The notes below the pieces were generated by a model that was given only the letters and a program-made list of their open reading frames with translations, was not told the DNA's origin and ran no database searches. From Bacteroidota bacterium (GTDB lineage Bacteria; Bacteroidota; Bacteroidia; Cytophagales; Cyclobacteriaceae), in assembly GCA_947470895.1 (NCBI GenBank), contig CANIVF010000006.1, forward strand, positions 40,833 through 104,832: 64,000 nt of DNA, in the 5' to 3' direction. Each line of letters opens with the position of its first letter. The stretch's first letter is position 1. Below are positions 1-9,720 of the stretch, one piece after another. The position numbers and the translations under genes were made by a program.

Positions 1-984
1 CAAGTTGCTGCAAGTGGGAAAGTGCATGCGATACGTGCAGGAATCTGGAAGCCACGCACCAGACCAGGACAATATGAAGGTGCCGGTGAAGAAGGATTGA
101 AATGGCTCATTAGCGCAAAGAAAGAGACTGGTTTACCAGTTACGACCGAAGTGGCTAATGCTGCGCACGTAGAAGCGTGTTTAAAAGCAGGTGTTGATAT
201 TTTATGGGTGGGTGCCCGCACCACTGTAAATCCATTTTCTGTGCAGGAGGTGGCTGATGCTTTAAAAGGAGTTGATATTCCTGTGATGGTAAAAAATCCA
301 ATTAATCCTGATGTTGAATTATGGTTAGGCGCGTTGGAGCGTTTGAACAAAGCTGGAATTACCAAGCTGGCTGCTATTCACCGGGGATTTTCTTCATTCG
401 AAAAAGGACCTTTTCGTAACGCACCAATGTGGGATCTTGCCATAGAGTTAAAAACCCGTGTGCCTGAACTCGATATGATTTGCGATCCAAGTCACATCGC
501 AGGAAACAGAGATTTGATTTCGTTTGTATCACAGAAAGCATTAGATCTTGACATGGCTGGGTTGATGATCGAGAGTCATATCAATCCGGATGCAGCATGG
601 AGCGATGCGAAACAACAAGTAACTCCTTCTGTATTGGCTAAAATCATCAGCGAACTAGTGGTACGCACTCCTTCTACGGATAATAAAACCTTTAAAGATA
701 CGCTTAGCATTTTGAGAGAGCAGATTGACCAACTCGATGATGAAATCATGTCGAAGCTTGCGGCAAGGATGAAGATATCGGAGAAAATAGGTCAGTATAA
801 GAAAGAGAATAATGTGACGATTCTTCAGGTGAATCGTTGGGAAGAAATCGTGCACACACGTATTGCACTTTGTCGTGCCATGGGCTTGAACGAAGAGTTT
901 ACTAACGACTTGCTAAGACTTATTCACCATGAGTCTATTCAGGTGCAAACTAAGGTGATGAATAAAGTCACTGAGCGCGTATAA
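1..984 (+). CDS. Bifunctional 3-deoxy-7-phosphoheptulonate synthase / chorismate mutase type II (5' truncated by window start)
   Basis: Frame is open to base 1 (QVAASGKVHAIRAGIWKPRTRPGQYEG...). DAHP synthase class I core motifs (VGARTTVNPF, CDPSHIAGNR) are followed by a chorismate mutase helix region (ILREQIDQLDDEIMSKLAARMKISEKIGQYKKE). Confidence 0.95.
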   Translation, partial: QVAASGKVHAIRAGIWKPRTRPGQYEGAGEEGLKWLISAKKETGLPVTTEVANAAHVEACLKAGVDILWVGARTTVNPFSVQEVADALKGVDIPVMVKNPINPDVELWLGALERLNKAGITKLAAIHRGFSSFEKGPFRNAPMWDLAIELKTRVPELDMICDPSHIAGNRDLISFVSQKALDLDMAGLMIESHINPDAAWSDAKQQVTPSVLAKIISELVVRTPSTDNKTFKDTLSILREQIDQLDDEIMSKLAARMKISEKIGQYKKENNVTILQVNRWEEIVHTRIALCRAMGLNEEFTNDLLRLIHHESIQVQTKVMNKVTERV

Positions 985-1727
985 TGAATTCGCACTTATT
1001 AAAATTCAAGATGATAATTTGGGTGGCCTTATGGGCCACTCCTTTTTTTGTTTTGGCCCAGCAGGTTGACAAGAACTATTTGTTGGGAAAATTTGATCCG
1101 GCAACGCATTTACAGTTTTCAAAACTAAGCGATGACCATGCGCGTGGAAGTGCCAAAGGTGGATATCTTCGAAAGGAAACTTATGAGGCATTTGTTAAGA
1201 TGAGTGATGCCGCAAAGAAAGAGGGTGTGGCGCTCACGATCATTTCAGCTACACGAAACTTTGATTCACAAAAGAGAATTTGGGAAAACAAATGGGAGGG
1301 GCGCACACTGGTAGAAGGAAGAAACCTGACCACGGTGAAAGATCCAAAGGAACGAGCCCGATTGATTTTATTGTATAGCTCCATGCCTTCTACTTCCCGT
1401 CATCATTGGGGTACCGATATGGACTTAAATTCCTTGGAGAATAGTTACTTTGAAAGTGGGGAAGGACTGAAAATTTATCAATGGCTGACCGCTCATGCTT
1501 CTGAATTTGGTTTTTGTCAGCCATACACCTCGAAAGATGAAGGGCGCACCGGTTATGAAGAAGAAAAATGGCATTGGTCATATCTGCCCTTATCGGGGAT
1601 TTTTCTGGATGACTACAACAAAAAGGTAACGTACAAAGACATCAAAGGATTTACTGGAAGTGATGTAGCACCATCTATTGATGTTATTAAAAATTATGTT
1701 CGAGGTGTGGCCTGCATAAAAAAATAG
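984..1727 (+). CDS. M15-family D-alanyl-D-alanine carboxypeptidase (VanY-like)
   Basis: Signal peptide; SATRNFDSQKRIWENKW and SSMPSTSRHHWGTDMDLNSLE ... EKWHWSY, i.e. zinc ligands typical of VanY/M15. Confidence 0.9.
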   Translation: MNSHLLKFKMIIWVALWATPFFVLAQQVDKNYLLGKFDPATHLQFSKLSDDHARGSAKGGYLRKETYEAFVKMSDAAKKEGVALTIISATRNFDSQKRIWENKWEGRTLVEGRNLTTVKDPKERARLILLYSSMPSTSRHHWGTDMDLNSLENSYFESGEGLKIYQWLTAHASEFGFCQPYTSKDEGRTGYEEEKWHWSYLPLSGIFLDDYNKKVTYKDIKGFTGSDVAPSIDVIKNYVRGVACIKK

Positions 1728-1750
1728 GGTCACCGCTGCCGATGACCCTA
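1718..1750. terminator. Hairpin terminator between convergent genes
   Basis: AGGGTCA (1726-1732) / TGACCCT (1743-1749) perfect 7-bp stem. A7 at 1718-1724 gives a U7 tract when read from the minus strand. Confidence 0.75.
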
Positions 1751-1772
1751 CTTTAATTTTCAATATTCTTTC

Positions 1773-2525
1773 TTATGAGAGTTTTTCCTCTAATTCATCA
1801 ATCCTGGTTTTCGCTTCTTGCTTTCCTAATTGTAAAGCTTTGCGATAAAGTTCCAGAGCTTCTTGCCGGGTTGATTTTTTCTTCTTTGGAGCAAGTTTAG
1901 TTCTATCAGCAGCTTCTTCAAGCGCTGCTGCTTGTGCAAAGTAAAGGTCTCCTTCAGTTTGCTTTGATTGCTCTGAGAAACTTTTGAATTCGGTTTCCAT
2001 GCTAGCTAATTCCTGTTCCTTTACCTGAATGAAATTATCCTTTTCAGAAATAACAGTTTCTTTCTGATTTACCGTTAGGACCAAAGTCTCATTTTCAGAT
2101 TTTAGCTTCGTGATGGATTCTTCCAGCGCCACCATTTCTGCTTTTCTTGCTTCGAGATCGCTCTTAAGTTTTTTCACCATCGCAGCATACTGACTCGAAC
2201 CGGATTTTGCTTTTGATAATGAAGCTTCAAGTTCTTCAATTCTCGAACTGGTAGATTTTACATACGAGTTGATACTCTTGAGACGATCCGAATAATTAGT
2301 ATAGCTTGTTCCCTCAATAATGTTCGAACGGAGCAGATTCCGATTAACATCAATAGAATCGAGCAAGAGACCAACTTCCTGTAAGGTAGCTGCTACTTCC
2401 TGACCTGTTTGAACTTCTACATTTAAGGAATCAATTTTTGACTTGAGCTTCGCATTCTCATCTTTTAAGCCACAGCTCCACAGAAGGCCAACTACCGGCA
2501 ACGTTAAAAAAAGTTTTTTGATCAT
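1773..2525 (-). CDS. Coiled-coil lipoprotein of unknown function
   Basis: Likely start MIKKLFLTLPVVGLLWSCGLKD (lipobox-like Cys) rather than the ORF-track start at 2576. Long Glu/Lys/Ser coiled coil. Confidence 0.75.
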   Translation of the reverse strand: MIKKLFLTLPVVGLLWSCGLKDENAKLKSKIDSLNVEVQTGQEVAATLQEVGLLLDSIDVNRNLLRSNIIEGTSYTNYSDRLKSINSYVKSTSSRIEELEASLSKAKSGSSQYAAMVKKLKSDLEARKAEMVALEESITKLKSENETLVLTVNQKETVISEKDNFIQVKEQELASMETEFKSFSEQSKQTEGDLYFAQAAALEEAADRTKLAPKKKKSTRQEALELYRKALQLGKQEAKTRIDELEEKLS

Positions 2526-2738
2526 AACATATTTTGTTTTGGTTACCGAAAGAACGATCAAATTATCCGGAAGCATATTTCAGTTCTGATAAGATGAATC
2601 AGAAAACGATAGATGAACGATTTAAGAGGTTTAAAATTGGGAGACTAACCCCTGCTTGAAAAAATAGTAGCAATTGATAGAGGTTATTCTTTCTCTTTTT
2701 TCCGATATTTCCTATCTGCAACATAAATCAATTCCCTC

Positions 2739-5700
2739 ATGATTAATCTTTGGAAAAAAATCAGCCTGGGTGCTGCTGGTATCGGCATAATCGCATTTTC
2801 GGTTTTCTACTTTTATGATGGCAAAGCAGCCAAAACCTTCAACTCTACAATAAATCCAGCATTTGGAGAGTATATCTCATCTTATACAGCTGGTGTTATT
2901 GGTTCGGGCACAGCAATACGCATGGTGCTTTCCAGGGATGTTGTTGATTCGGCTTCGGTAGGCGATGAAACAACGGTGAAGCTTTTTGAACTCAGTCCTT
3001 CCGTAACGGGTGTAACCGTTTGGCTGGATAGACGTACGGTAGAGTTCAGGCCGGAGACACGATTGACTTCTGGTCAGATTTATGAAATAAAATTTCAACT
3101 CGCACGACTGATTGATGTGCCTAAAGCCCTTGGAACATTTGAATATACACTTCAGGTGATCCCTCAGAATTTTGAAGTTTCGGTCGAGAATATCAAACCC
3201 TATGTGAAGACAGATTTGAAACGTCAAAGAATTGAAGGAACACTTTTCACGGCAGACTTTGCAGCTAGTGATGCCGTAGAAAAAATGCTGGCTGCGCAGC
3301 AGGAAGGAAAAACATTGAAAGTAAACTGGAATCATACTGCTGAGGGGAAACAACATTTATTTATTGTCGAAGAGGTTTCGCGCAAAGAGGCTGCCACTAC
3401 GGTGAAACTTGCCTTCTCAGGAGTAAGTTTGGGTATTGAGCAAAATGATGATCGTGATATAGAGATTGCTTCTTTAGGTGATTTTAAAGTAACCAATGTT
3501 CGTGTTGAGCAGGGAACAAGCCAGCAAGTAGTGATTCAGTTTTCTGATCCGTTGAATGAATCGCAAATTCTTGAAGGATTGATTGGTATCACCGATCTGA
3601 CCAGTCTGGATTTTGAAATCAAAGACAATGAAATCCGCGTTTACCCTCCGGTTCGCCAAACCGGAACACGCGCACTTACTGTTGAAGCCGGCATAAAAAA
3701 CATACTCGACTACCGGATGCCTTCATCGACTACACATGAAATCGCTTTTGAACAATCTCTTCCAGCAGTTCGCTTTACTGGAGACGGAACTATTTTGCCA
3801 TCGAGCGAAGGATTGGTGATGCCCTTTGAAGCCGTAAACCTGAAATCAGTGGATGTTAAAATCATAAAGATCTACGAGAATAATGTTCTACAGTTTCTTC
3901 AATCAAATGATTATGATGGCAATCAGGAGTTGAGAAGAGTTGGTAAACCTGTTTTCGATAAAATGATTTCTCTTGAAAATGCAGGAGTGGCAGACTTAGG
4001 AAGATGGAATCGGTTTACCCTTGACCTTTCAAAATTTATAAGCACGGAGCCAGGTGCAATTTATCAGGTGCAAATCAATTTTAAGAAATCCTATCTCGCT
4101 TATGTTTGTGAAGGTGAAGATGCTGGCGAGCAAAACGCACAAGCTGGCTTTGATGAAGATACTTATGAGGAAGAAGTAGAAGGAAGTTATTGGGATTCCT
4201 ACGATGAAGATTATTATTACGATGACTACGATTGGGAACAACGTGATAATCCTTGTCACTCTTCCTACTACACGGGCAATCGCAAAATCAGGAGAAATAT
4301 TATTGCTTCTGATTTGGGTCTGCTGGCCAAACGTGGTGGCGATGGCACCACTATGGTGGTGGTCAATGATTTAAAAACCACGCAACCACTTTCGGGAGTT
4401 CAACTTGAATTGTATGATTTTCAACAGCAACTGATCGGCAGTGCTTCTACTGGTGCGGATGGTAAGGCGATTATTTCAACTAAGCAAAAGCCATTTGCTT
4501 TGATTGCGAAAAGCGGCCCGCAACGTGGGTATCTCAAAATACAAGATGGCGAATCACTTTCACTTAGCAACTTTAATGTGGGTGGTGAATATGTGAGTAA
4601 AGGATTGAAAGGATTTTTGTATGGCGAGCGTGGCGTTTGGCGACCAGGCGACTCATTGTATTTGAGTTTTATTCTTGAAGACAAACTAAAATTACTTCCA
4701 TCATCACATCCGGTTGTGTTTGAGTTGCAGAATCCGCAAGGTCAGATCACTTCGCGATTAGTTCGTTCTAATTCTGAAAATGGGTTCTACAAATTTGCGA
4801 CAGTTACATCATCCGATGCACCAACAGGTAATTGGATGGCGCGCGTAAAAGTGGGAGGAGTGGAATTTGTTCAACCCATTAAAATTGAAATGGTGAAACC
4901 CAATCGCCTTAAAATTAATTTGGATTTTAGAGTGGATAAACTTACAGCCAGCAATAATTCAATATCCGGTGATTTAAAAGTAAACTGGCTGCACGGTGCA
5001 CCCGGCAAAAATTTGCGAGCACAATTTGAAGTGTTGCTGACCAAGGGAACCACCCGATTTGATCAATATTCAGAATTTGTATTTGACGATCCGTCTCTGG
5101 ATTTTTATAGTGAAGCAAAACCAGTTTACGATGGCTATACGGACTCCGAAGGTAACGCAAGCGTAAATGTGGAGATACCTGTCTCAGAGCAAGCACCAGG
5201 CATGCTCAATGCTATTTTCAGAGGCAAGGTATATGAAGAGAGTGGCAACTTTAGTATTGATCGGTTTAGTATTCCTTACTATCCATATCCGTCACTCACC
5301 GGTATCCGACTACCTCAAGGAGACAAAGCGAGAGGCATGTTGCTAACCGATACAACGCATCGGGTAGATATTGTAACTGTAGATCCGGATGGTAAACCGC
5401 TATCACGAAGTATTGAATTATCCATTTATAAAATTGATTGGCGATGGTGGTGGGATGGATCTGACGGAGGAATCAATTTTATGTCGGGTAATTATTCTCA
5501 ACCGGTTTCAGTAGGAAAGATTCAAACAGTTAACGGAAAGGGGACATGGAAATTTAAAATCAAATATCCTGAGTGGGGAAGATTTTTTGTGAAGGCATTT
5601 GATCCGGAGTCGGGTCATAGCACAGGCAAAGTAGTGTATATCGATTGGCCAGGTTGGGCAGGTCGTGCACGTAATGAATCGGAAGGGGCAACGATGCTTT

Positions 5701-8306
5701 CATTTTCTTCCGACAAACCGATGTATAATATCGGTGAGAAGGCTGCTCTGGTTATTCCTGGAAGCGATAATGGCCGCGCATTGATTAGTATTGAAAATGG
5801 AAGCCGGGTATTGCAAACGTATTGGCTAGAAACAAAAAATGGTGATAACCAATTTTCGCTTGATGTTACCAAGGAGATGACACCAAACGTTTTTGTTAAC
5901 GTCACCTTGTTACAACCTCATGCACAAACAACCAATGATCTGCCCATTCGCATGTATGGAGTTATTCCAATTCAGGTAGAAGATCCAGGCACACATTTAA
6001 ATCCGGTTATCACGATGCCCGAAGTACTTGAGCCAGGGAAAGAAGTAATCATTAAAGTTTCAGAACAATCGAAACAAAAGATGACCTATACACTAGCAAT
6101 CGTTGATGAAGGGCTACTTGATATAACCCGATTTAAAACACCTGATGCGTGGAGTCGTTTCTATGCACGCGAAGCATTGGGTGTGAAGACGTGGGATTTA
6201 TATGATCAAGTGATGGGTTCTTTTGTTGGACGATTAGATCGATTACTCGCATTGGGTGGTGATTCAGAATTGGCAGCTAAAGAAGATGATTCAAAAGCAA
6301 ATCGATTTAAGCCAGTAGTGAAATTCTTTGGACCATTTACATTGGATGGAGCTAATAATGAACACAAATTCATCATGCCTCAATACATAGGATCCGTGAA
6401 AACCATGCTGGTTGCCGGCTATGAGGGTGCTTATGGTAAGTCAGAAAAGGTTACCCCGGTTCGTAAGCCTTTGATGGTGCTGGCAACATTACCTCGGGTA
6501 CTTGGTCCGGAAGAATCAGTAAAACTTCCGATCACTTTATTTTCAGGAGAAAAGAACATCAACAATGTAAAGGTGGATATTAAGGTCACAGGTCCGTTAG
6601 GAATTTCCGAGTCTTCCCGCACGGTGGCAATGAATGGCAATACAGATATGACAGTTGATTTTGATCTGCTGGTGAAAGCAGAGACAGGCAAAGCAACAGT
6701 TAAAGTCACTGCAGTGTCAGGAAATTATCAAGCCACAGATGAAATTGAAATAGATGTACGTAATCCAAATCCTTCCATTACTAAAGTGCAAGATGCCATT
6801 GTTGAAGCTGGCAAAACCTGGACATCTGTAGTTGCTCCAATTGGAGTGAAGGGAACCAATTCATCGGTGCTTGAGATTTCAAGTTTGCCTCCCATTAATT
6901 TGGGTCAGCGATTAAAGTATTTGTACCAGTATCCTTACGGGTGCATTGAGCAAACTACTTCCGCAGTGTTTCCTCAACTGTATGTAGATAAGGTGAAAAC
7001 CTTAACCGAAGAAGAGAAATCAACCATTCAGCGAAATGTAAAAGCTGGTGTTGAGCGATTGAAGACTTTTATTAATCGGGATGGTGGATTTTCTTATTGG
7101 CCGGGCCATGAAGATTCTGATAGTTGGGGAACGACCTACGCTGGTCATTTCCTGATCGAAGCAGAAGCCAAAGGATATTATGTGCCTAATGACATGATCA
7201 GACGATGGAAAAAATATCAAAAAAGCAAAGCGCAATCATGGAGAAAGAATCAGGAATATAGCAGTAGTGAATTGATACAAGCCTATCGACTGTACACATT
7301 GGCATTGTCTGGCGATCCTGAATTGGGTGCTATGAATCGCTTGCGAGAACTGGCGCCACTTCCCGCTACAGCGGCATGGATGTTAGCTGCTGCTTATGTA
7401 AAGGCTGGTCAACCTGAAGCAGGAAAAAAATTGATTGATAATCTTTCAACAAAGGTGAAGCCGTATCAGGAGATGGCGTATTCCTATGGTTCTGATGTTC
7501 GTGATAAAGCCATCATCCTCGAAACATTATTGCTTCTTAACGATCGAACAAAGGCGTTTGAGTTAGTGAAGGATATTTCCCAGAGTTTGAGCAATGCAAA
7601 TGATTGGATGAGCACGCAATCACTCGCATGGAGTTTGAAATCGGTGGGAGCATTTGCCGCTGGAGAGCAAAAGGGAGAGTTGAAGTTTACTTATAATTAT
7701 AACGGAAAGGAAGTTTCTGCAAGCACCGAATTATCCTTTGCACAAGTTACACTTCCTATGGAGGGATTAAAGAATGGAAATCTGAAGGTGGTGAGTGCGA
7801 GCAAAGGTGTATTGTTTGTTCGTTTGATTTCGGAGGGAGTTCCGGCACGAGGAGAGGAAGAGGATGATGCGAAGAATCTTTCCCTTACCGTCTCTTATAC
7901 AGATTCTAAAGGAAACCCGATTGAAGTTGATCGGTTAGAACAGGGAACCGAGTTTGTTGCAACAGTCGCCATATCTAATCCCGGAGTGCGTGGTATTTAC
8001 AAGAACCTTGCGCTCAATCAGATTTTTCCATCTGGATGGGAGATTAATAACTTGCGTCTTACCGGAGATGAAGGAGCAAACATCACCGGAGATGTACCAA
8101 CCTATCAGGATATTCCCGATGATCGGGTGTATACGTATTTTGATCTCAGTTCCAATCAACGCAAGATATTTAAGGTTTTGTTGACTGCAAGCTATGCCGG
8201 TAGTTACTATTTGCCCGCCGTAAGTTGTGAGGCAATGTATGATAACAGTGTTTATGCACGGAAGAAAGGAAAAGTAGTGGAGGTGGTGAAGAAGGAGCTA
8301 CAATAA
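2739..8306 (+). CDS. Bacterial alpha-2-macroglobulin family protein (MG2 / thioester)
   Basis: 1855 aa; N-terminal anchor; GERGVWRPGDSLYL (MG2-type), YPYGCIEQTTSAVFPQLY thioester motif (CxEQ), GGFSYWPG in the alpha-helical domain. Confidence 0.95.
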   Translation: MINLWKKISLGAAGIGIIAFSVFYFYDGKAAKTFNSTINPAFGEYISSYTAGVIGSGTAIRMVLSRDVVDSASVGDETTVKLFELSPSVTGVTVWLDRRTVEFRPETRLTSGQIYEIKFQLARLIDVPKALGTFEYTLQVIPQNFEVSVENIKPYVKTDLKRQRIEGTLFTADFAASDAVEKMLAAQQEGKTLKVNWNHTAEGKQHLFIVEEVSRKEAATTVKLAFSGVSLGIEQNDDRDIEIASLGDFKVTNVRVEQGTSQQVVIQFSDPLNESQILEGLIGITDLTSLDFEIKDNEIRVYPPVRQTGTRALTVEAGIKNILDYRMPSSTTHEIAFEQSLPAVRFTGDGTILPSSEGLVMPFEAVNLKSVDVKIIKIYENNVLQFLQSNDYDGNQELRRVGKPVFDKMISLENAGVADLGRWNRFTLDLSKFISTEPGAIYQVQINFKKSYLAYVCEGEDAGEQNAQAGFDEDTYEEEVEGSYWDSYDEDYYYDDYDWEQRDNPCHSSYYTGNRKIRRNIIASDLGLLAKRGGDGTTMVVVNDLKTTQPLSGVQLELYDFQQQLIGSASTGADGKAIISTKQKPFALIAKSGPQRGYLKIQDGESLSLSNFNVGGEYVSKGLKGFLYGERGVWRPGDSLYLSFILEDKLKLLPSSHPVVFELQNPQGQITSRLVRSNSENGFYKFATVTSSDAPTGNWMARVKVGGVEFVQPIKIEMVKPNRLKINLDFRVDKLTASNNSISGDLKVNWLHGAPGKNLRAQFEVLLTKGTTRFDQYSEFVFDDPSLDFYSEAKPVYDGYTDSEGNASVNVEIPVSEQAPGMLNAIFRGKVYEESGNFSIDRFSIPYYPYPSLTGIRLPQGDKARGMLLTDTTHRVDIVTVDPDGKPLSRSIELSIYKIDWRWWWDGSDGGINFMSGNYSQPVSVGKIQTVNGKGTWKFKIKYPEWGRFFVKAFDPESGHSTGKVVYIDWPGWAGRARNESEGATMLSFSSDKPMYNIGEKAALVIPGSDNGRALISIENGSRVLQTYWLETKNGDNQFSLDVTKEMTPNVFVNVTLLQPHAQTTNDLPIRMYGVIPIQVEDPGTHLNPVITMPEVLEPGKEVIIKVSEQSKQKMTYTLAIVDEGLLDITRFKTPDAWSRFYAREALGVKTWDLYDQVMGSFVGRLDRLLALGGDSELAAKEDDSKANRFKPVVKFFGPFTLDGANNEHKFIMPQYIGSVKTMLVAGYEGAYGKSEKVTPVRKPLMVLATLPRVLGPEESVKLPITLFSGEKNINNVKVDIKVTGPLGISESSRTVAMNGNTDMTVDFDLLVKAETGKATVKVTAVSGNYQATDEIEIDVRNPNPSITKVQDAIVEAGKTWTSVVAPIGVKGTNSSVLEISSLPPINLGQRLKYLYQYPYGCIEQTTSAVFPQLYVDKVKTLTEEEKSTIQRNVKAGVERLKTFINRDGGFSYWPGHEDSDSWGTTYAGHFLIEAEAKGYYVPNDMIRRWKKYQKSKAQSWRKNQEYSSSELIQAYRLYTLALSGDPELGAMNRLRELAPLPATAAWMLAAAYVKAGQPEAGKKLIDNLSTKVKPYQEMAYSYGSDVRDKAIILETLLLLNDRTKAFELVKDISQSLSNANDWMSTQSLAWSLKSVGAFAAGEQKGELKFTYNYNGKEVSASTELSFAQVTLPMEGLKNGNLKVVSASKGVLFVRLISEGVPARGEEEDDAKNLSLTVSYTDSKGNPIEVDRLEQGTEFVATVAISNPGVRGIYKNLALNQIFPSGWEINNLRLTGDEGANITGDVPTYQDIPDDRVYTYFDLSSNQRKIFKVLLTASYAGSYYLPAVSCEAMYDNSVYARKKGKVVEVVKKELQ

Positions 8307-8343
8307 GAATTGTATACAGATCTGATTAGCCTGAAACTCTTTT

Positions 8344-9033
8344 TTAAAGTTGATTAGAATTGCGCAACGATGAGTTGATCAATTCCTTCATAAAATTGAT
8401 GATTTCTCTTTCATCTTTGGTATCGCCAAAATCGGTAAGCCGTGGAAGATTGTGCATAAAAAAATATTGATGGTGCACCATCTCCAGCACTGTGCTGGTT
8501 AACGACCTGGGATACTGATATGTTGGATTTACTTCGAGAAAGATTCCTGCAATCCGGGCACAAAGATCTTTATAGGATTTAAATAGTTGCTGTTTATTGT
8601 CTGCTGAAACATGGTTGGTTAAATACGCTTTTGAACCTTCTTTAATGACCAATTGATGAAGTGTTTTTTTGTCCAGATCGAAGCCTCCTGCCCAGTCATC
8701 CTTAACCCTAAGCAGCAGAATGTTAAGTATTATATCGATCTTTTTATTGGCATCCTCAATGTTATTGGTTTGCACCATCACTAAATATTCAATCCACTGC
8801 CAATACCAGTCAATCAAATAGAGAAGCAATCGATGCTTATTGGCGAAATAGCGATAAATACTTGATTCATTGGTTTTTAATTTGTTAGCCAGTTTTTTGA
8901 CTGTAAAATCTTCAAAACCAAGCTTTTCGATCATGATCGCGCCATGTTTAATGATGTTCCGGCCAACTTCTGTTTGAGAGGGATCCCTCACATACAATTT
9001 TTCATTTAGCTGAATTTGTATTTTAAAGCTCAT
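8344..9033 (-). CDS. TetR/AcrR-family transcriptional regulator
   Basis: N-terminal HTH: IMIEKLGFEDFTVKKLANKLKTNESSIYRYFANKHRLLLYL. Confidence 0.9.
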   Translation of the reverse strand: MSFKIQIQLNEKLYVRDPSQTEVGRNIIKHGAIMIEKLGFEDFTVKKLANKLKTNESSIYRYFANKHRLLLYLIDWYWQWIEYLVMVQTNNIEDANKKIDIILNILLLRVKDDWAGGFDLDKKTLHQLVIKEGSKAYLTNHVSADNKQQLFKSYKDLCARIAGIFLEVNPTYQYPRSLTSTVLEMVHHQYFFMHNLPRLTDFGDTKDEREIINFMKELINSSLRNSNQL

Positions 9034-9127
9034 CTTTTAAATAATAGTCAAAAAGTAGCAATTTCTGGTAACTAATAGTAGTTCTAGTCGTTATAGTATT
9101 ACAACAATATTCGGTAGTAATACATTC

Positions 9128-9436
9128 ATGAGAACCAAAGTAATCCCATTATTCACGCTCATTCTCACGTTGATCATCGGATCTCATGACACAACCTTGT
9201 CTTTAGGTTTTCTCAATTCCGCTGCCGCGGAACGTTCAGAAGAAGCTCCTTCCCGCGAATCTGAGGAACATGCTTCGGAGATTACATGGAGAGTAATTCG
9301 GCCGTTAATGTTAGGTCCTGGCAAAATTAGTTACATCCTGTCTTCACACAACGCGTCTTTTCGTAAACTGGTAATCCGGCCCAAGGCCTATTTTAAGTCT
9401 TCCCTTCATATTCTATTTCTTTCCCTTCGACATTAG
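9128..9436 (+). CDS. Small putative secreted protein of unknown function
   Basis: 102-aa ORF with N-terminal hydrophobic segment, divergent from the TetR gene; no recognised domain. Confidence 0.45.
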   Translation: MRTKVIPLFTLILTLIIGSHDTTLSLGFLNSAAAERSEEAPSRESEEHASEITWRVIRPLMLGPGKISYILSSHNASFRKLVIRPKAYFKSSLHILFLSLRH

Positions 9437-9720
9437 CATTTGATTGATCCTTATATGTTGGATTGCAATCTGGGTTGCAGCTATTATGATATAGCTGGAT
9501 AGTCTTGATCAACACCTTTGATGGGGAGAATTACTGATCAGGTTACAAATGAAAATCAAGTCACATATTGCGAATCAACTAATTCCTCAGATTAAGACGG
9601 AGTAAAAAGGATCTTGAAAAATCCAAAGTACTAAGTCGAAGAATCCGTTCTCGCGATTATCCACGGCTGGGTTTTGCACCCCTGTGATTAAGAAGTCGGA
9701 GGACATAAAATGAAACAGAA

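Noticed and set aside
2877-8184. Many 60-159 aa antisense or alternate-frame ORFs inside the alpha-2-macroglobulin gene
   Set aside because: The full-length 1855-aa ORF has clear domain motifs; the small ORFs show no family signal and are expected by chance in a long gene.
9437-9720. 284-nt gap examined for a tRNA or small RNA
   Set aside because: No T-loop-like GGTTCGA sequence, no cloverleaf and no strong hairpin could be found by eye; left unannotated.
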